Shown: piece after piece, positions 54,414-64,000 of the stretch | Numbering within the stretch: position 1 is the first letter of the stretch | How the letters are laid out: each line of letters starts with the position of its first letter | Assembly (NCBI GenBank): GCA_030734395.1 | Contig: JAUZTG010000042.1 | Location: 930,001 to 994,000 of the forward strand | Source of the DNA: Sarocladium kiliense | Taxonomy: Eukaryota > Ascomycota > Sordariomycetes > Hypocreales > Sarocladiaceae | Direction of reading: 5' to 3' | DNA: 64,000 nt | The notes under the pieces: model-generated | The model's database searches: none | What the model saw: only the letters and a program-made list of their open reading frames with translations | What the model was told of the DNA's origin: nothing | Translations under genes and position numbers: made by a program

Positions 54414-54916
54414 TTACGCCTTGCCCTTGCGCTTCAGCTCCTCTTCCTCCTCGGCCTGCAGTTCCGCGTCGACCTTGGCCCCCTTGGAGGGCTCGTTGCC
54501 GTGCATCTTGGCCTACTTGGGTCAGTCCTGCACCGGCTGGACAGATTTGGCTCTCACGTACCGGAAGAGTAGGGTCTTTCTTGGAGAGCTTTGCCTCCTC
54601 GCTGATGTTCTCATCCTCGTTACCCTTACGCTTCTGGGCGACGTTAGCTTTGCGTGCGGAGCTCACATCCTGGGCCTCGCTTACCTCCTCAGCGGCCAGG
54701 CGATTGGCGATCGAGCGCTCGTCCTCTGTGTCCTATTGTCAGCATGATTTCAGATTTAGGCGAGCGGAAAGGCCACAAACTGGAATCAAGGCTTTGGTGG
54801 GAGTGCTCCTTGCCCTCGTTGAAGTGGTCCTTCTGGTTGAGCTCGCTGTCCTTGTAGTTGCGCTGATCACCAGCCTCGTAAACGGCGGAGGTACCGACAG
54901 AAGAGTTTCCAGACAT
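54414..54916 (-). CDS. Small hydrophilic protein, fungal, function unknown
   Basis: Three exons (54916-54781, 54725-54562, 54512-54414) encode 132 residues, total frame intact. The protein is almost entirely polar and probably disordered: the start MSGNSSVGTSAVYEAGDQRN is followed by KDSELNQKDHFNEGKEHSHQ, a Lys/Glu-rich middle (KRKGNEDENISEEAKLSKKD), and a conserved-looking tail AKMHGNEPSKGAKVDAELQ and EEEELKRKGKA. There is no signal peptide. The composition and the HGNEPSKGA motif recall stress-associated, LEA-like small fungal proteins, but I cannot name a family with certainty. At the first junction only the second of two AG acceptors keeps the frame (joining SLDS to KDERSIANRL). Confidence 0.72.
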
Positions 54917-55962
54917 GATGATGGTTATGATGTGTTTGGCTTTGGAATGGATGAGGTGTATGATAATATGGTATTTCAAAGTTTTTTTTGAGAAGGATGT
55001 GAATGGTAAAACTGCAGATTTTGGATTAAGGTGGTTTGCCTTATGTTTTGTATCTCGATGACACGCACTGAACGGAGCATTCACTCCATTTTTTCCTACG
55101 TCATTAGGTATTTGGTAGGCTGCCGAAGATGGAACTGAATCCAAACTAAAGTCCACGGTAGATCGGACGGCGACGTCATAGAAGCACACGGTAGCCTTTA
55201 GATGAGGAAGTTTGAGGGTCCCAGTGAATTAATCGTCTGATCAAACTCCGTGCTTTGGTATCACCAGTGTTGGCTGCAGATCGGTGCCCGACCCTCATGC
55301 AGGTGCGACCACACTCAAGAGAATCCTATGGCGCCTCTGACGCTTGGCTTACTGGTAACATGGGAGTCTTTTCCCTTTAACATGGTTTTTGCCTAAAGCT
55401 GGCGGGTTGATGTTATGTGAAGAACCACTTCCAATATGCGCAGTGTGGATTGTGATTCCAAGCAAAGTATTGGTTGCAGCTGGGGCTGATCTCGTCCGAA
55501 GGCTTATCAAAAAGGGCTCGAAGCTCAGAGGCTTTCACAGTGAGATCTTCATTGCCAGCTATGGTCTCGATCCCTTGACGGAGTTATGGCAGTATAGCTG
55601 TACTCAGCTGGGGCCCCAATATCTCCAAGGTCAGACCTACCTGTGATGAGCCATCACATGACGACGCACCCATGTCGGATGGGGGAACGACAAATAACAC
55701 ATTGACATTAATGCAAAAAGTGAAAGACTCATGCAACATTGGCCATTTCCAGCAATGTCCCGGAGTGCTAATTGGGAGACAGCGCTGAGTCTGGTGTTGG
55801 CGTCGGTGTCAGGGATGAGGTCATTGCACCTTTGCCGAGCTCCAACAGAGCTTGCCAAATTTGGATGCACGCCATCCTGACCTCCGCCCTTCAACATCAA
55901 TTACCTCCAGCCCTTTCAATTGCTACACTTCACTCCCGAGTATCAATCAATCAGTCGCAAAC
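54917..55962. other. Divergent intergenic region
   Basis: About 1 kb between two divergent genes. No supported frame, RNA or repeat was recognised. Confidence 0.45.
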
Positions 55963-56518
55963 ATGTTTCGATTCGTAAGTTCGATACTTTATTCCTCCGA
56001 GGCTTCATCCGACGATGCACGGTCGCTGACTCCTGACAAACAGCGCAAGACCCTCGACATTATCACGCTCTTTCACAAGCCCAACAACCCGGCGTCGACA
56101 CGCGTCGCGACGCTTCTCAAGCAGGCCTCAGCCAATGCACAGGCTGAAGCGACTATTGACCAGGCCAGCGATCATTCGCACCAGACATCTCCCGCTCGCG
56201 ATGATTTCGAACTGAACATTACCGAGGACGCCCCTACTCAGGATCAGGTGCAGACTATCCTCGAGTACGTTGGCCAAAGCAAGATTCAGAGCGTTATCAA
56301 GGGAGCTCGGGACCAGAAGGATGCGCTGAAGAAATTCAAGGAGAACAAAGACAGCTTCCAGCGGCCGATTGTGAGTCCCCCAAACGAGGAGTGAAGTCTC
56401 ACTGGAACACAATTAACTGACAGTGTCTTAGGTTGTGGACTGGAACAACGGAAAGGCTGTCGCGGGAGACAACGAGTCAGATATCTTGAAGCTTGTCAGT
56501 GCTTCAAAACAGCAGTAG
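55963..56518 (+). CDS. FMP46: Fmp46-like thioredoxin-fold mitochondrial protein
   Basis: A 141-residue protein matching the fungal Fmp46 (DUF1687) family, putative mitochondrial redox proteins with a thioredoxin-like fold. Exon 1 is 12 bases (55963-55974, MFRF); exons 2 and 3 are 56044-56370 and 56432-56518. Conserved pieces: RKTLDIITLFHKPNNPASTR, FELNITEDAPTQDQVQTILE, YVGQSKIQSVIKGA, RPIVVDWNNGKAVAGDN. No CxxC pair is seen, so a classical disulfide role is doubtful. The short basic start could serve mitochondrial import. The in-phase junctions and the family start MF-RF-x-LD support the 12-base exon. Confidence 0.85.
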
Positions 56519-57385
56519 AATACCGAACGAGTCGTGCACTGTATATAACAATATGTCAAAATACCTATCTCCGCTTCAGCAATATCCAATGCAGCAAAGC
56601 GTTGCTTCCCAATACAACTACGACATCTGAGGAACACCCCCTGCTACCGCCGTTGCTTCTTGGTTCTAAGTGCGAGTTCGGTCTCGATTATATACACAGT
56701 GCCCACAGCAAACGGGAGGTTGATATCCCCTCAGTGACTGGCCGTAGGCGTGACGGTACGTAATACGAAATTGCGTAGGATCTTGCTTGAACCATGCCCT
56801 TGGTGAATATTTAAGGCAGAAAGGCAAACATCTGCAATGCCAGCTGTGTTGCATCTGCTTGTGATGTGTCATTCCTGCTTGCAGCAGTTGCTTGCGGGTG
56901 GCTGCAGCAGCTGTCAGGCTTCCGTCACCCAGCCTCCTCTTCTTGCTCACACTTGTCTTCCTCATCCTACAGAGCTGCATGAATGCACCCTACCTCGGGC
57001 TTCGACTCGTTTCGATGCATTCTGCACAAAGGTGACGTGGATTTCCATTCCCGCCGCATCCCTGCGCATTTGTTGCCTTCACCACCGAATGTTGCGTTGC
57101 ATGTGAAGAAGTCTCAGCAGTCACACCCATCCTTCACCACATTTTGCAATTTCTGTCACTTGTGCGATCAAAAGTTCTCTCGCCATTCTTGCTCTCTTCA
57201 CTTGCTTGCCCTGACCCTTAGGCCACGGCGAGTTCGTTGAGCACTCAATGTTTAGCTGATCAGGCCGACCGTATGAGCTTCCCTCGCTTCCTCCCATCGA
57301 CCACCCTGCTAACTTGCTCTCACTCCAGCTACTGTTGAAAGCTGTATAGGCCTTGGAAAGAATTAAGAGAACTACATCCGAAAAC
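56519..57385. other. Intergenic region upstream of the RRM gene
   Basis: About 870 bp. Short frames on both strands without domains; the last 250 bp are likely promoter and 5' UTR. Confidence 0.45.
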
Positions 57386-60300
57386 ATGGCTGCCTCGGCT
57401 TCAAGCGCAACATCATCATTGCCCCGGCGTGTTCCTCAGCAGGGGCCTCTCGTTGTGACCAGTCGCCCAGACCTTTGGCCTGTCCGCAAGGCTGCACAGG
57501 AAAACAAACCCTTCATGAGCTCAGATTGCCAGGACCCAAAGTCAGTTGCCATGATGCAGAATCAAATCCCTCCCGTCATCCATGATGCCGCTTTGACATG
57601 GGTCGAGCATCAACTCCCAGCATCGTTCTACGTTCGCCCACCACGTTATTGCCCTGCAATGTTCTCAACCAATTGCGGCAAACTTCCTTTCAGACCCATG
57701 GAACACTTGCTCCCGGCAAGATTTGTGCACCTCTGGGACAGAGATGAGGTCCAAATCTGCTGCAACTCGCTGCGCCTGCTCTACTGGGAGCACATGAAGA
57801 ACTTGGAGCGACCTACGGAGTGGGTGCACATGTGGAAGTGGTTCGACGCCCATGACCTGTACTTTTACGGGGCACAGAACCTCTACAACTGCATCAATCA
57901 CCTGCATGATGAGAATAAGCTCATTCATGCTGACGTCAGGAGAGAATATGCCCTGCATATTGGCCACTGGGCTAATGAGTGGTGCGCCATTCAGGCAAAC
58001 AAGGAGAAGCTCAAAGCTTGGAATGAGCAGAAAGGTCCCATCTTCAACCTCCTGACTCAGAGGGACCACTACGATATGGGACCTATCAGCGATGATGTGA
58101 TTCCAATGATCTCTGATGCAATGAAACATCGTCGACATCTGATGCTTCATGATCCGGACTTGGTCGAGAGAATGAAGCCGAACCACCTTGTACCGGCATG
58201 CCAGAGTGGTACTTTGCATAACTGGATGGGTAAGTTGATCGTTTTGTGCTGTAGCGCCTACTTTCACGGAAGCTGACCCCGAATAGCTGGTCAAAGGATC
58301 CTGTCGCCGAACGGTCTTCCGCCACCACCAGCTGTCCTTTCCTTCTGCACCACCCCCGCTGTTAGTTCAGATATGTCAGGCAGCACTACCCCAAAGGCAA
58401 CGTCTATTCCGTCCGCCTCAAGGAATTCATCATCTCAGAGCGCCGTTGAAGCTTTGTACGAGTCAGTCTACCCTGACTTTGCACCCCCAACCGCCATTGT
58501 GCCAGACAAGTCTTCTGAGGAAGAAGGTAAGGCGCGACGCACAGCGTCAGCTCCAGCATGCTTGCTTAACGATGGTCGAGAGATTGAACCGGCTCCCAAG
58601 CGGTTCACGGTCTCCGTACAATCGGGATCTACCTCGACCACGGTCGTTTCATCTCCATCCTCATGTGGCCACCACTCCGTCGGAGAGCCTGAAGCAGTTT
58701 CTGGCAACGGAAGCTCGCCTGTGCCTCCTATCCCAGCACCTGATGCAATTCCCATGGCTAGTGAGGAGTCATTTCAGGTCACTCCGACCAGCATCCCCGG
58801 CGCTTCCCTGCCTTTCTCTGCCAGCCCAACGAAGCACGCTAAATACATCGCTTCAAAAGCTCAAGAGCTTTCAGGTCCGTCACAGATCACAGGCTCGGCT
58901 TTCGGTCTCTCAAACATCGATATGCCGGGATACGAAGGTCCACCGTCTTTCCCAAATGTGCCATACATGTCTCAACCTCTAGTACAACAGCGTGCTTAGG
59001 AAACCGCTGCTGCGTCCGGTTTGAAGCATACTGGCAAGGGGAAGCAAGGCCCTTCCGACCACACCATTTATCCTCAGAAGAAACGCAGAACTGAGCTCGA
59101 CGGCCAGACTTTCGGTCAAGGCTCAGCGGGTGCTGCTATGGGATACGGTACGCTTCGGATGAAGCCACATCACCGCATGCCAATGGCTTACGGCGGTACC
59201 AACGTTTTTGGCGATCAAGAATGGAAACATCAGGGACACTGGTTTCCAGTTGCACATGCCCAGCCGCAAGTTGTGGCATCCCGAAGCTCAAGTACGTCAA
59301 GCTGGAATTCTCAGTCTCAAGCTGCTAAATTCGCTCGTCAACTGGGTCTAGAGAATAGTTCTCGCCCTCTGCCCTATCCTCCGGTAGCGCCGTTCAAGAC
59401 AGGTGCAGCTGTCAACCTGGCTTCCACCTTCAAGCAGCTCAGCATGGCCTCAAAGTCGGATGGCGAGTATGGCTCTCAACCTCCACAGATGTTCTATCCG
59501 GCTCACCCGCTGGGCTCCGGTGTGCATGGTATATCGTACCATCCAAGTCAGACCGAGCAACAGGCAGCTCAAGGAGGTCTCGGACCTGCGGGAGTCCAAG
59601 TTCACACTACGCCTGCGGCAGCCAAGGTGCCTGTAGTCTCGTCTCGAGTTCGCAAGCAAGCCGAAATCCGAGGTCCATCATGGCGACGCTCTGATGACGC
59701 TCGCAACTATCTCGGGACGGATCAACAAGCAAGACTGTGTCCAAATAAGGGACCGGACAAGGGAATTCCCTACCAAGCCTGTGAGTGTACAAGGTGTGTC
59801 GAGCGTAATCGCAGCATCTTCGTCGCCTTGAGGAATGTCGACCATGCCATTGATCAAGAGCATATAATCTGCTTGCTTGGGTCGGGACTGTCCTCGCTCA
59901 TCGGTGAGGTTGAAATGGTCTATCCAGCCGGCCCCAGCCACGGGGGCTGGACTAGCTCTTATTTCGTGAAGTAATCCACGTTCAAAATCCCAGCCTGTGT
60001 GCACCAAAGCTGACAATGAGGCAGATTTATCGCTGAGTATCACGTCGAGAAGGCGCTCTCCCTCTATGGGCCGCAGGACCTTGCCTCTGGTCTACAGGTG
60101 ATCATTAAAGCAGCTTTCAGATCCAAATGGCATAATGACGGAACAAAGATGGTGCATGACGAGGCTTTCCAAGCTGTAGACCTTCCGAAGGCGCAGACCT
60201 CTAAGGGAGGCGCTTCCAAACCTCCATTGGCGAGTACGTTGCCTCAGATTGCCCACTCAGAGACATGCAGCTTGCCTGCGAAGCCACCCTCCCCTTCGAA

Positions 60301-61315
60301 GACCTGGAAGTCTGCTGCCTCAGCGAGCGAGAGCAAAGGAAGCTCTCACTCGCAACATGAGACCCATCAAACGATGAGCATTCCGCTTCAGCATGGTGCG
60401 AGCAAGGCGGCTAGGCAACATTTCTTAAAGGATGAGCCTCGGCGAGTCTCGCCTGGCACTCAAGATTCCGGTCACGAGGTTCCATCCCAGGCTGCGACTC
60501 AGAGGGCTGTGAAACCCACCAAGAAGACCAAGTCAACAGCTAAGCGCACAATCTTGAAGAAGACCGACGCCGACAAAGTTTCAGGGGATGCATCCAACGC
60601 AGGCGCAGACGAGGGTTCCAGTAAAGCTATTGCTTTCGGCCAACCCAAGCCCAGCGGTCAGCGCGAGGGCATGCCCAAGGAAGAGAAGAAGAGGGAGAAA
60701 CAGACTCAGGTCCAGACCGAGGGCCCAGCCCCGATGTCAGACATCGTTGCCTTCCCAAAGCTTGAGAAGCCCAAAGAGGCCATCGTGGGTAAGAAAGCGG
60801 ACGACAAAGCAGTCCCCTCCGCAGAGCACAAGCGCACTGCGAGCATTTTTTCCGAAGCCGAAATCACGGAGAGGAAGAGGGCTTGGAATAAGATTGCCAT
60901 GCCGCTGGATCTGCAAAAGGTCGCCGCCAAGAAGACAGGTCCGCCTGTGGCGGGCAGCTCGAGCAAAGATATCAAGCCGAAGCTCTAGGGCAGCGAGGCA
61001 TCGTCGAGTCAAGCGTCTTCTGATCGTGCGTCAGTGCTCACGCCGGAGACGGGGTGTGGTGATGATGACTTGATGCAGCAGCTGTTCCCTGCTTCAGACG
61101 GCCCACTTGAATATGACGGAGCTGATCAGCCCGCCCTTGAAGCCCTGGCCCATGGACAGACGAACAGCTCAACTCGGGCCACTTCTTCAACTCTGACTGC
61201 TGGTGTCGCCCAGTCGTCTGAAGTCCGACCTCCCGCCTCACTGGAAGGTGGACAAACACAGCCGAAGTCAAAAGGAAAGAAGAAGAATCCCAGAAACAAG
61301 AAGGCATCGAAGTAG
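57386..61315 (+). CDS. Large RRM-like protein with two in-frame UAG codons
   Basis: Three exons, 57386-58229, 58287-59970 and 60025-61315, form one frame of about 1,272 codons ending in TAG at 61313. It is open except for TAG at 58997-58999 (codon 519) and TAG at 60986-60988 (codon 1164). The N-terminal 280 residues are folded-looking and Trp-rich (LYWEHMKNLERPTEWVHMWK, LHIGHWANEWCAIQ). Ser/Pro-rich linkers follow. Around codons 780-880 lie a Cys cluster (LCPNKGP, ACECTRCVERN) and an RRM-like fold: RSIFVALRNVDHAIDQEHI, EVEMVYPAGPSHGGWTSSYF, VKFIAEYHVEKALSLYG. The tail is Lys-rich, ending KGKKKNPRNKKASK. Intron 2 lies inside the RRM and splices in frame, so coding constraint clearly spans the first UAG. 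Literal translation gives only 518 residues, without the RRM. RNA editing, readthrough or recent inactivation are the options. Confidence 0.7.
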
Positions 61316-61814
61316 GGCAGGAAAATGGAGCGGGGGAAGCGAAAGCAATCCTGAGGACAACAAAATACGTCAGTGCTTTATGAGGTTGCTGTGAATCGAG
61401 AAGAGGTACTTGCACATACGGATGCTGGCATAAGATTACTGAGCTGAAGGTTCTTTTTATGTAACCCGAGCTCAAGATTGATGCTGCATCATCGAGGCAA
61501 AAATCCTGGACAAAAGTTGTATACGGCGGAAGATTGGTAGTCGTCGCTGTTGAGATGTCAAAAGTTGCTGCTTAGTACATTACCCACATGCTTGCCCAAG
61601 GCAGTCAAATATTTGCTTCGCAAATGCCACGGTGACCGCTCACAGTCCGTAAGATGTGCTTGTATGCACGTGACAATTTGTGAAACGGACATCACTCAGC
61701 CGCGCCAGGAGAAAGGGCTCATCATGATGGTACAATGTCTTCTACTCCCGCCTGATACATTATATACAGCGTCACCTCCTACTCTCTCGCGGTTCTCCTG
61801 GGCGATTCGTAAGT
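61316..61814. other. Convergent 3' flanks
   Basis: Between the RRM gene and NDUFA2 3' ends. A frame at 61550-61831 overlaps the NDUFA2 end on the other strand and is unsupported. Confidence 0.45.
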
Positions 61815-62295
61815 CTATGCGCCGTTCTTAACCAGGCCTGTGACGGTTTCCTCGATCTGCTTATCCGTGAGACCCTCGAGCGACTGGGCCTTCTCGTTTC
61901 CGAAGTCTGCAAAAGCGTCGTCAGTCAGGAATCTCCAGCAGGTGAGAAGACAAGCTGCGAGTAGAAAATTTCCAGACATACCGTATCGTGCGTAGACCTT
62001 GGGGATGGTTCCGGCCGCCTCGCGGATCATAATGGGGGTCTGGGGGTTGTTCTTCTTCATTGTCGGGTAGGCTCTCGTGAGGAACGAACTATAACAGACG
62101 AGTGGTTAGCCAAGGCTTGTTCCTTGTCCAACCCTTTCGCACCACGTAGGAACCGTATGGATCTTGTGGGCTTCCTTATTTGAGCGTCGTGAGCTGTAGG
62201 GGATCGTACCGAACTGCCGCGCTGTGCTCTGAAGTCTGGCAGAACAGGAAGCGGACCTCCCGCAGGGACTTGGTGAAGGCGTATTTGCTCGACAT
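61815..62295 (-). CDS. NDUFA2: Complex I accessory subunit NDUFA2 (B8, 10.5 kDa)
   Basis: Accessory subunit of mitochondrial NADH:ubiquinone oxidoreductase, 94 residues with a thioredoxin-like fold. Exons: 62295-62210, 62088-61982 and 61906-61815, total frame intact. The sequence runs MSSKYAFTKSLREVRFLFCQ, TSEHSAAVR, SFLTRAYPTMKKNNPQTPIM, IREAAGTIPKVYARYDFGNE, then EGLTDKQIEETVTGLVKNGA. The family's LREVRFLFCQTS and NP-TPI-IREA motifs are present. The single Cys is as in most fungal members. Convergent with the RRM-like gene; the tRNA-His lies about 620 bp upstream. Confidence 0.95.
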
Positions 62296-62916
62296 CGTGC
62301 CGGTTGTCAGTCGGATCAAAGTATTAACAGGCCAATTGATATGTTGGCCGGGTTAATTGAGCGCGGTCGGGAGGTGGACGTGGGTACGGTTCGTTCTGGT
62401 GATGGAGCGTGGATGTTCCGGTTGTTTAGAAGAGGTTCGTCCTCGGCGTTGCGATCTCCACAATTCTGGAGGGTGCCATCCAATACGTATGCTGCGTTTG
62501 GTAAGCTACCCTGCAGCATCAAGGTTGAGGCTTCACGACTGTGTCGGGCTGCTGGATGATAATTTAGAGACTTAATGCCTTTCTGAAGTTCAATTTCTGA
62601 TTTCTCATTGTATTGAAAGCCATCAAGTCCTTGGTCTGCTCCGTTGAGATTGGCAGAGTTCCTACGCGGACACCACCAGAGGTGCATTTGCGATTCCGTC
62701 TCTGTGTCAAAGCAAGTACACACAACCGAATCGAATATTTGTCGGAATCATTGATCTAAAGTTATTGGCATCAGTATCTTCTAGATAAGAGATCGAAATA
62801 TCTTTCGGGGGACGAAACCCGAGCCGTCGCTACCTGTGTGAAGACTGCAGCGTAGTAGGCTATATAGTCTAGAATAAGTGAGCATCCCGACATCGGTTCT
62901 CAGCCAATAAACATTC
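62296..62916. other. Intergenic region upstream of NDUFA2
   Basis: NDUFA2 promoter and 5' flank of the tRNA gene. Frames here (62316-62723 minus, 62341-62559 plus) overlap and have no domain. Confidence 0.45.
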
Positions 62917-63016
62917 GAGGGTGTCGTCTAGGGGTCAGGACAGCTGCTTGTGGCAGCCTGGGTTAGCAATAACCCACAAGTCGCAGCAAACCGGTGTTCG
63001 AATCACCGCATCCTCA
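62917..63016 (+). tRNA. tRNA-His(GTG) with 28-nt intron
   Basis: A full cloverleaf can be drawn. The acceptor stem GAGGGTG (62917-62923) pairs with CATCCTC (63009-63015), with one G-T pair, followed by discriminator A at 63016. The D stem is GTC/GAC. Anticodon stem GCTGC (62943-62947) pairs with GCAGC (62983-62987). The T stem is CGGTG/CACCG with loop TTCGAAT. The loop after the 5' anticodon strand is TT-GTG-G, giving His. A 28-nt intron (about 62954-62981) follows position 37, the canonical place. The A box (TCGTCTAGGGG) and B box (GTTCGAATC) match Pol III promoters. Eukaryotic tRNA-His receives G-1 after transcription, so its absence here is expected. Confidence 0.85.
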
Positions 63017-63021
63017 CATTC

Positions 63022-63028
63022 TTTTTTT
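63022..63028 (+). terminator. Pol III terminator (T7)
   Basis: Seven T residues beginning six bases after the tRNA discriminator base, enough for RNA polymerase III termination. Confidence 0.85.
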
Positions 63029-63415
63029 GCACCTTTGCAAGACTATAAATGCTGAGATCATCTTCTCCTCACTTTGGTATTTTTGTTCGGTACATTAGAT
63101 TTCACTGCCTCTGCATGGACATATCTAGCTAGAGTGACATCCTTTCGGTGTTAAGGACCTTACGTCCACCCGATTGGAGGGGAGTGCACGGGCCAATTTC
63201 GGGATTGGCGCTGAGGAACTCTTTCGGAAGCCCCATCAGAAATCCCCGACGCCGGAACTCTTGTTGAGTCTTGATCCTCTCGACTTGACGACGAACTCCC
63301 GAAGGACAATCCCCCCTCTTCCTTGGCCTTTCGACTCCCTATCCAACCTGCAGGCCTCGTTACATATCTCTACACCGTCGCAAGCGAAGCATCCGACGCT
63401 CACACAAACGATACA
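63029..63415. promoter_or_regulatory. MPC2 upstream region
   Basis: Between the tRNA terminator and the MPC2 ATG. The final 120 bp are C/T-rich, in keeping with a fungal 5' UTR. Confidence 0.4.
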
Positions 63416-64000
63416 ATGGCTTTAGCAGGCAGCGCCATGTTCCGCGCTTCGCGCCCCGTCTTCCGTCAGGGAAACATCCACGCACAGGCCAGGCAGGCTT
63501 TCCGTGCCAACCAGTTCGGCCAGAGGTTCGGTCGGGGCGAGAGGAGGTGGCAGAGCGGCAGTGGTGCGGCTGGTGGTGCTGAGCAGAGCTGGTTCAAGAG
63601 GATGTGGGAGAGTGAGGTTGGCATCAAGACTGTTCACTTCTGGTATGTTCTCCCCCTCAATGGATTTTGTCAGAGGAAAGGCTTTTACTAATGTTATTAT
63701 CGTACAGGGCACCGGTCATGAAGGTTCGTTGGCGATATATCTGATCTCTACGACATGCGTTGGGGTGGTATATGGATATCAAACTGACATGACACAGTGG
63801 TCTCTCGTCCTCGCCGGTATCTCCGACTTCGCCCGTCCCGCCGAGAAGCTCTCCTTCACCCAGAACTTCGCCCTCACCTGCACCGGTCTCATCTGGACCC
63901 GCTGGTGCTTCGTCATCCGCCCCAAGAATATGCTGTATGCACCCCCGACAACACCTCCGAAGCCAGATAAGAGCCATTTACTAACAGAGATGCAGTCTTG
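63416..64000 (+). CDS. MPC2: Mitochondrial pyruvate carrier subunit 2 (5' part)
   Basis: Inner-membrane pyruvate carrier subunit, truncated by the window end. Exons seen: 63416-63642, 63708-63723 (16 bases), 63798-63934, and the first five bases of a fourth from 63996. A basic, Gly/Gln-rich leader (MALAGSAMFRASRPVFRQGN) leads to the MPC core: GIKTVHFWAPVMKWSLVLAG, ISDFARPAEKLSFTQNFALT, CTGLIWTRWCFVIRPKNM. The three junctions are in phase; the 16-base exon encodes APVMK, which is needed for the HFWAPVMKW motif. The leader is longer than in yeast Mpc2 and may be a presequence. Partner MPC1 is not in the window. Confidence 0.93.

Noticed and set aside
58528..58999. Introns with good donors (GTAAGG at 58528, GTAAGA at 60790) ending exactly at the two TAGs
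   Set aside because: Both would shift the reading frame and run into a stop within about 35 codons, and would remove coding-like sequence of unusual intron length.
57386..61315. Reading the RRM-like locus as two or three separate genes split at the UAG codons
   Set aside because: The frame resumes immediately after each stop in the same phase with the same composition; no promoter-like gap, new conserved ATG or terminator separates the parts.
1..64000. RIP-decayed transposons
   Set aside because: No AT-rich blocks, terminal repeats or transposase/integrase-like frames were seen.

Overview
The window is nuclear DNA of a filamentous ascomycete (Pezizomycotina, most likely a Sordariomycete). 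The signs are compact genes broken by 50-85 bp GT-AG introns, pyrimidine-rich promoters, fungus-specific families (CFEM, 2EXR, Fmp46, siderophore esterase, fungal thaumatin-like GPI proteins) and C-ending codon preference. I see no transposon, CRISPR array, virus or AT-rich RIP block. Species cannot be fixed from the sequence alone.

Layout. 0-2 kb: the 3' end of a siderophore-iron transporter converges on a siderophore esterase, the edge of a siderophore uptake locus. 2.8-6.1 kb: a Naa50-like acetyltransferase carrying a PCNA-binding motif, then a glucokinase whose last exon adds a membrane tail. 6.1-10.9 kb: a gene-poor 4.8 kb stretch. 10.9-18.3 kb: an Hsp70-like ATPase, a small unknown protein and a GPI-anchored thaumatin-like protein. 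18.6-24.8 kb: an ankyrin protein, Pol III subunit RPC11, Mediator MED31, ADE2 and a metallophosphoesterase. 25-37.7 kb: a 12-bp minisatellite, a CFEM protein, then a metabolic stretch (Aro8-type aminotransferase, type B carboxylesterase, Dal5-type transporter), followed by GPI2. 38-42 kb: an alpha/beta hydrolase and a 2EXR protein. 42-56.5 kb: mostly housekeeping genes (SEACAT/GATOR2 subunit Mtc5/WDR59, Ubc13, a GDXG hydrolase, ATP synthase d, NAC-alpha, eL14, a small hydrophilic protein, Fmp46). 57.4-61.3 kb: a large RRM-like protein gene interrupted by two in-frame UAG codons. 61.8-64 kb: complex I subunit NDUFA2, an intron-containing tRNA-His and the start of mitochondrial pyruvate carrier MPC2.

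Four genes serve mitochondria (ATP7, NDUFA2, MPC2, FMP46) and several serve transcription or translation (RPC11, MED31, NAC-alpha, eL14, tRNA-His). They are spread along the window with no operon-like logic.

The most interesting observation is the 57.4-61.3 kb gene. Its reading frame is open over about 1,270 codons except for two stops, both UAG. That is the pattern expected of sexual-stage A-to-I mRNA editing (UAG to UGG) known in Sordariomycetes. Simple inactivation by C-to-T mutation is the main alternative. Second is a glucokinase in which retention of the last intron would switch the enzyme from a predicted tail-anchored form to a soluble form. Gene models were built by hand from splice signals and checked for reading-frame consistency wherever exon ends are given.
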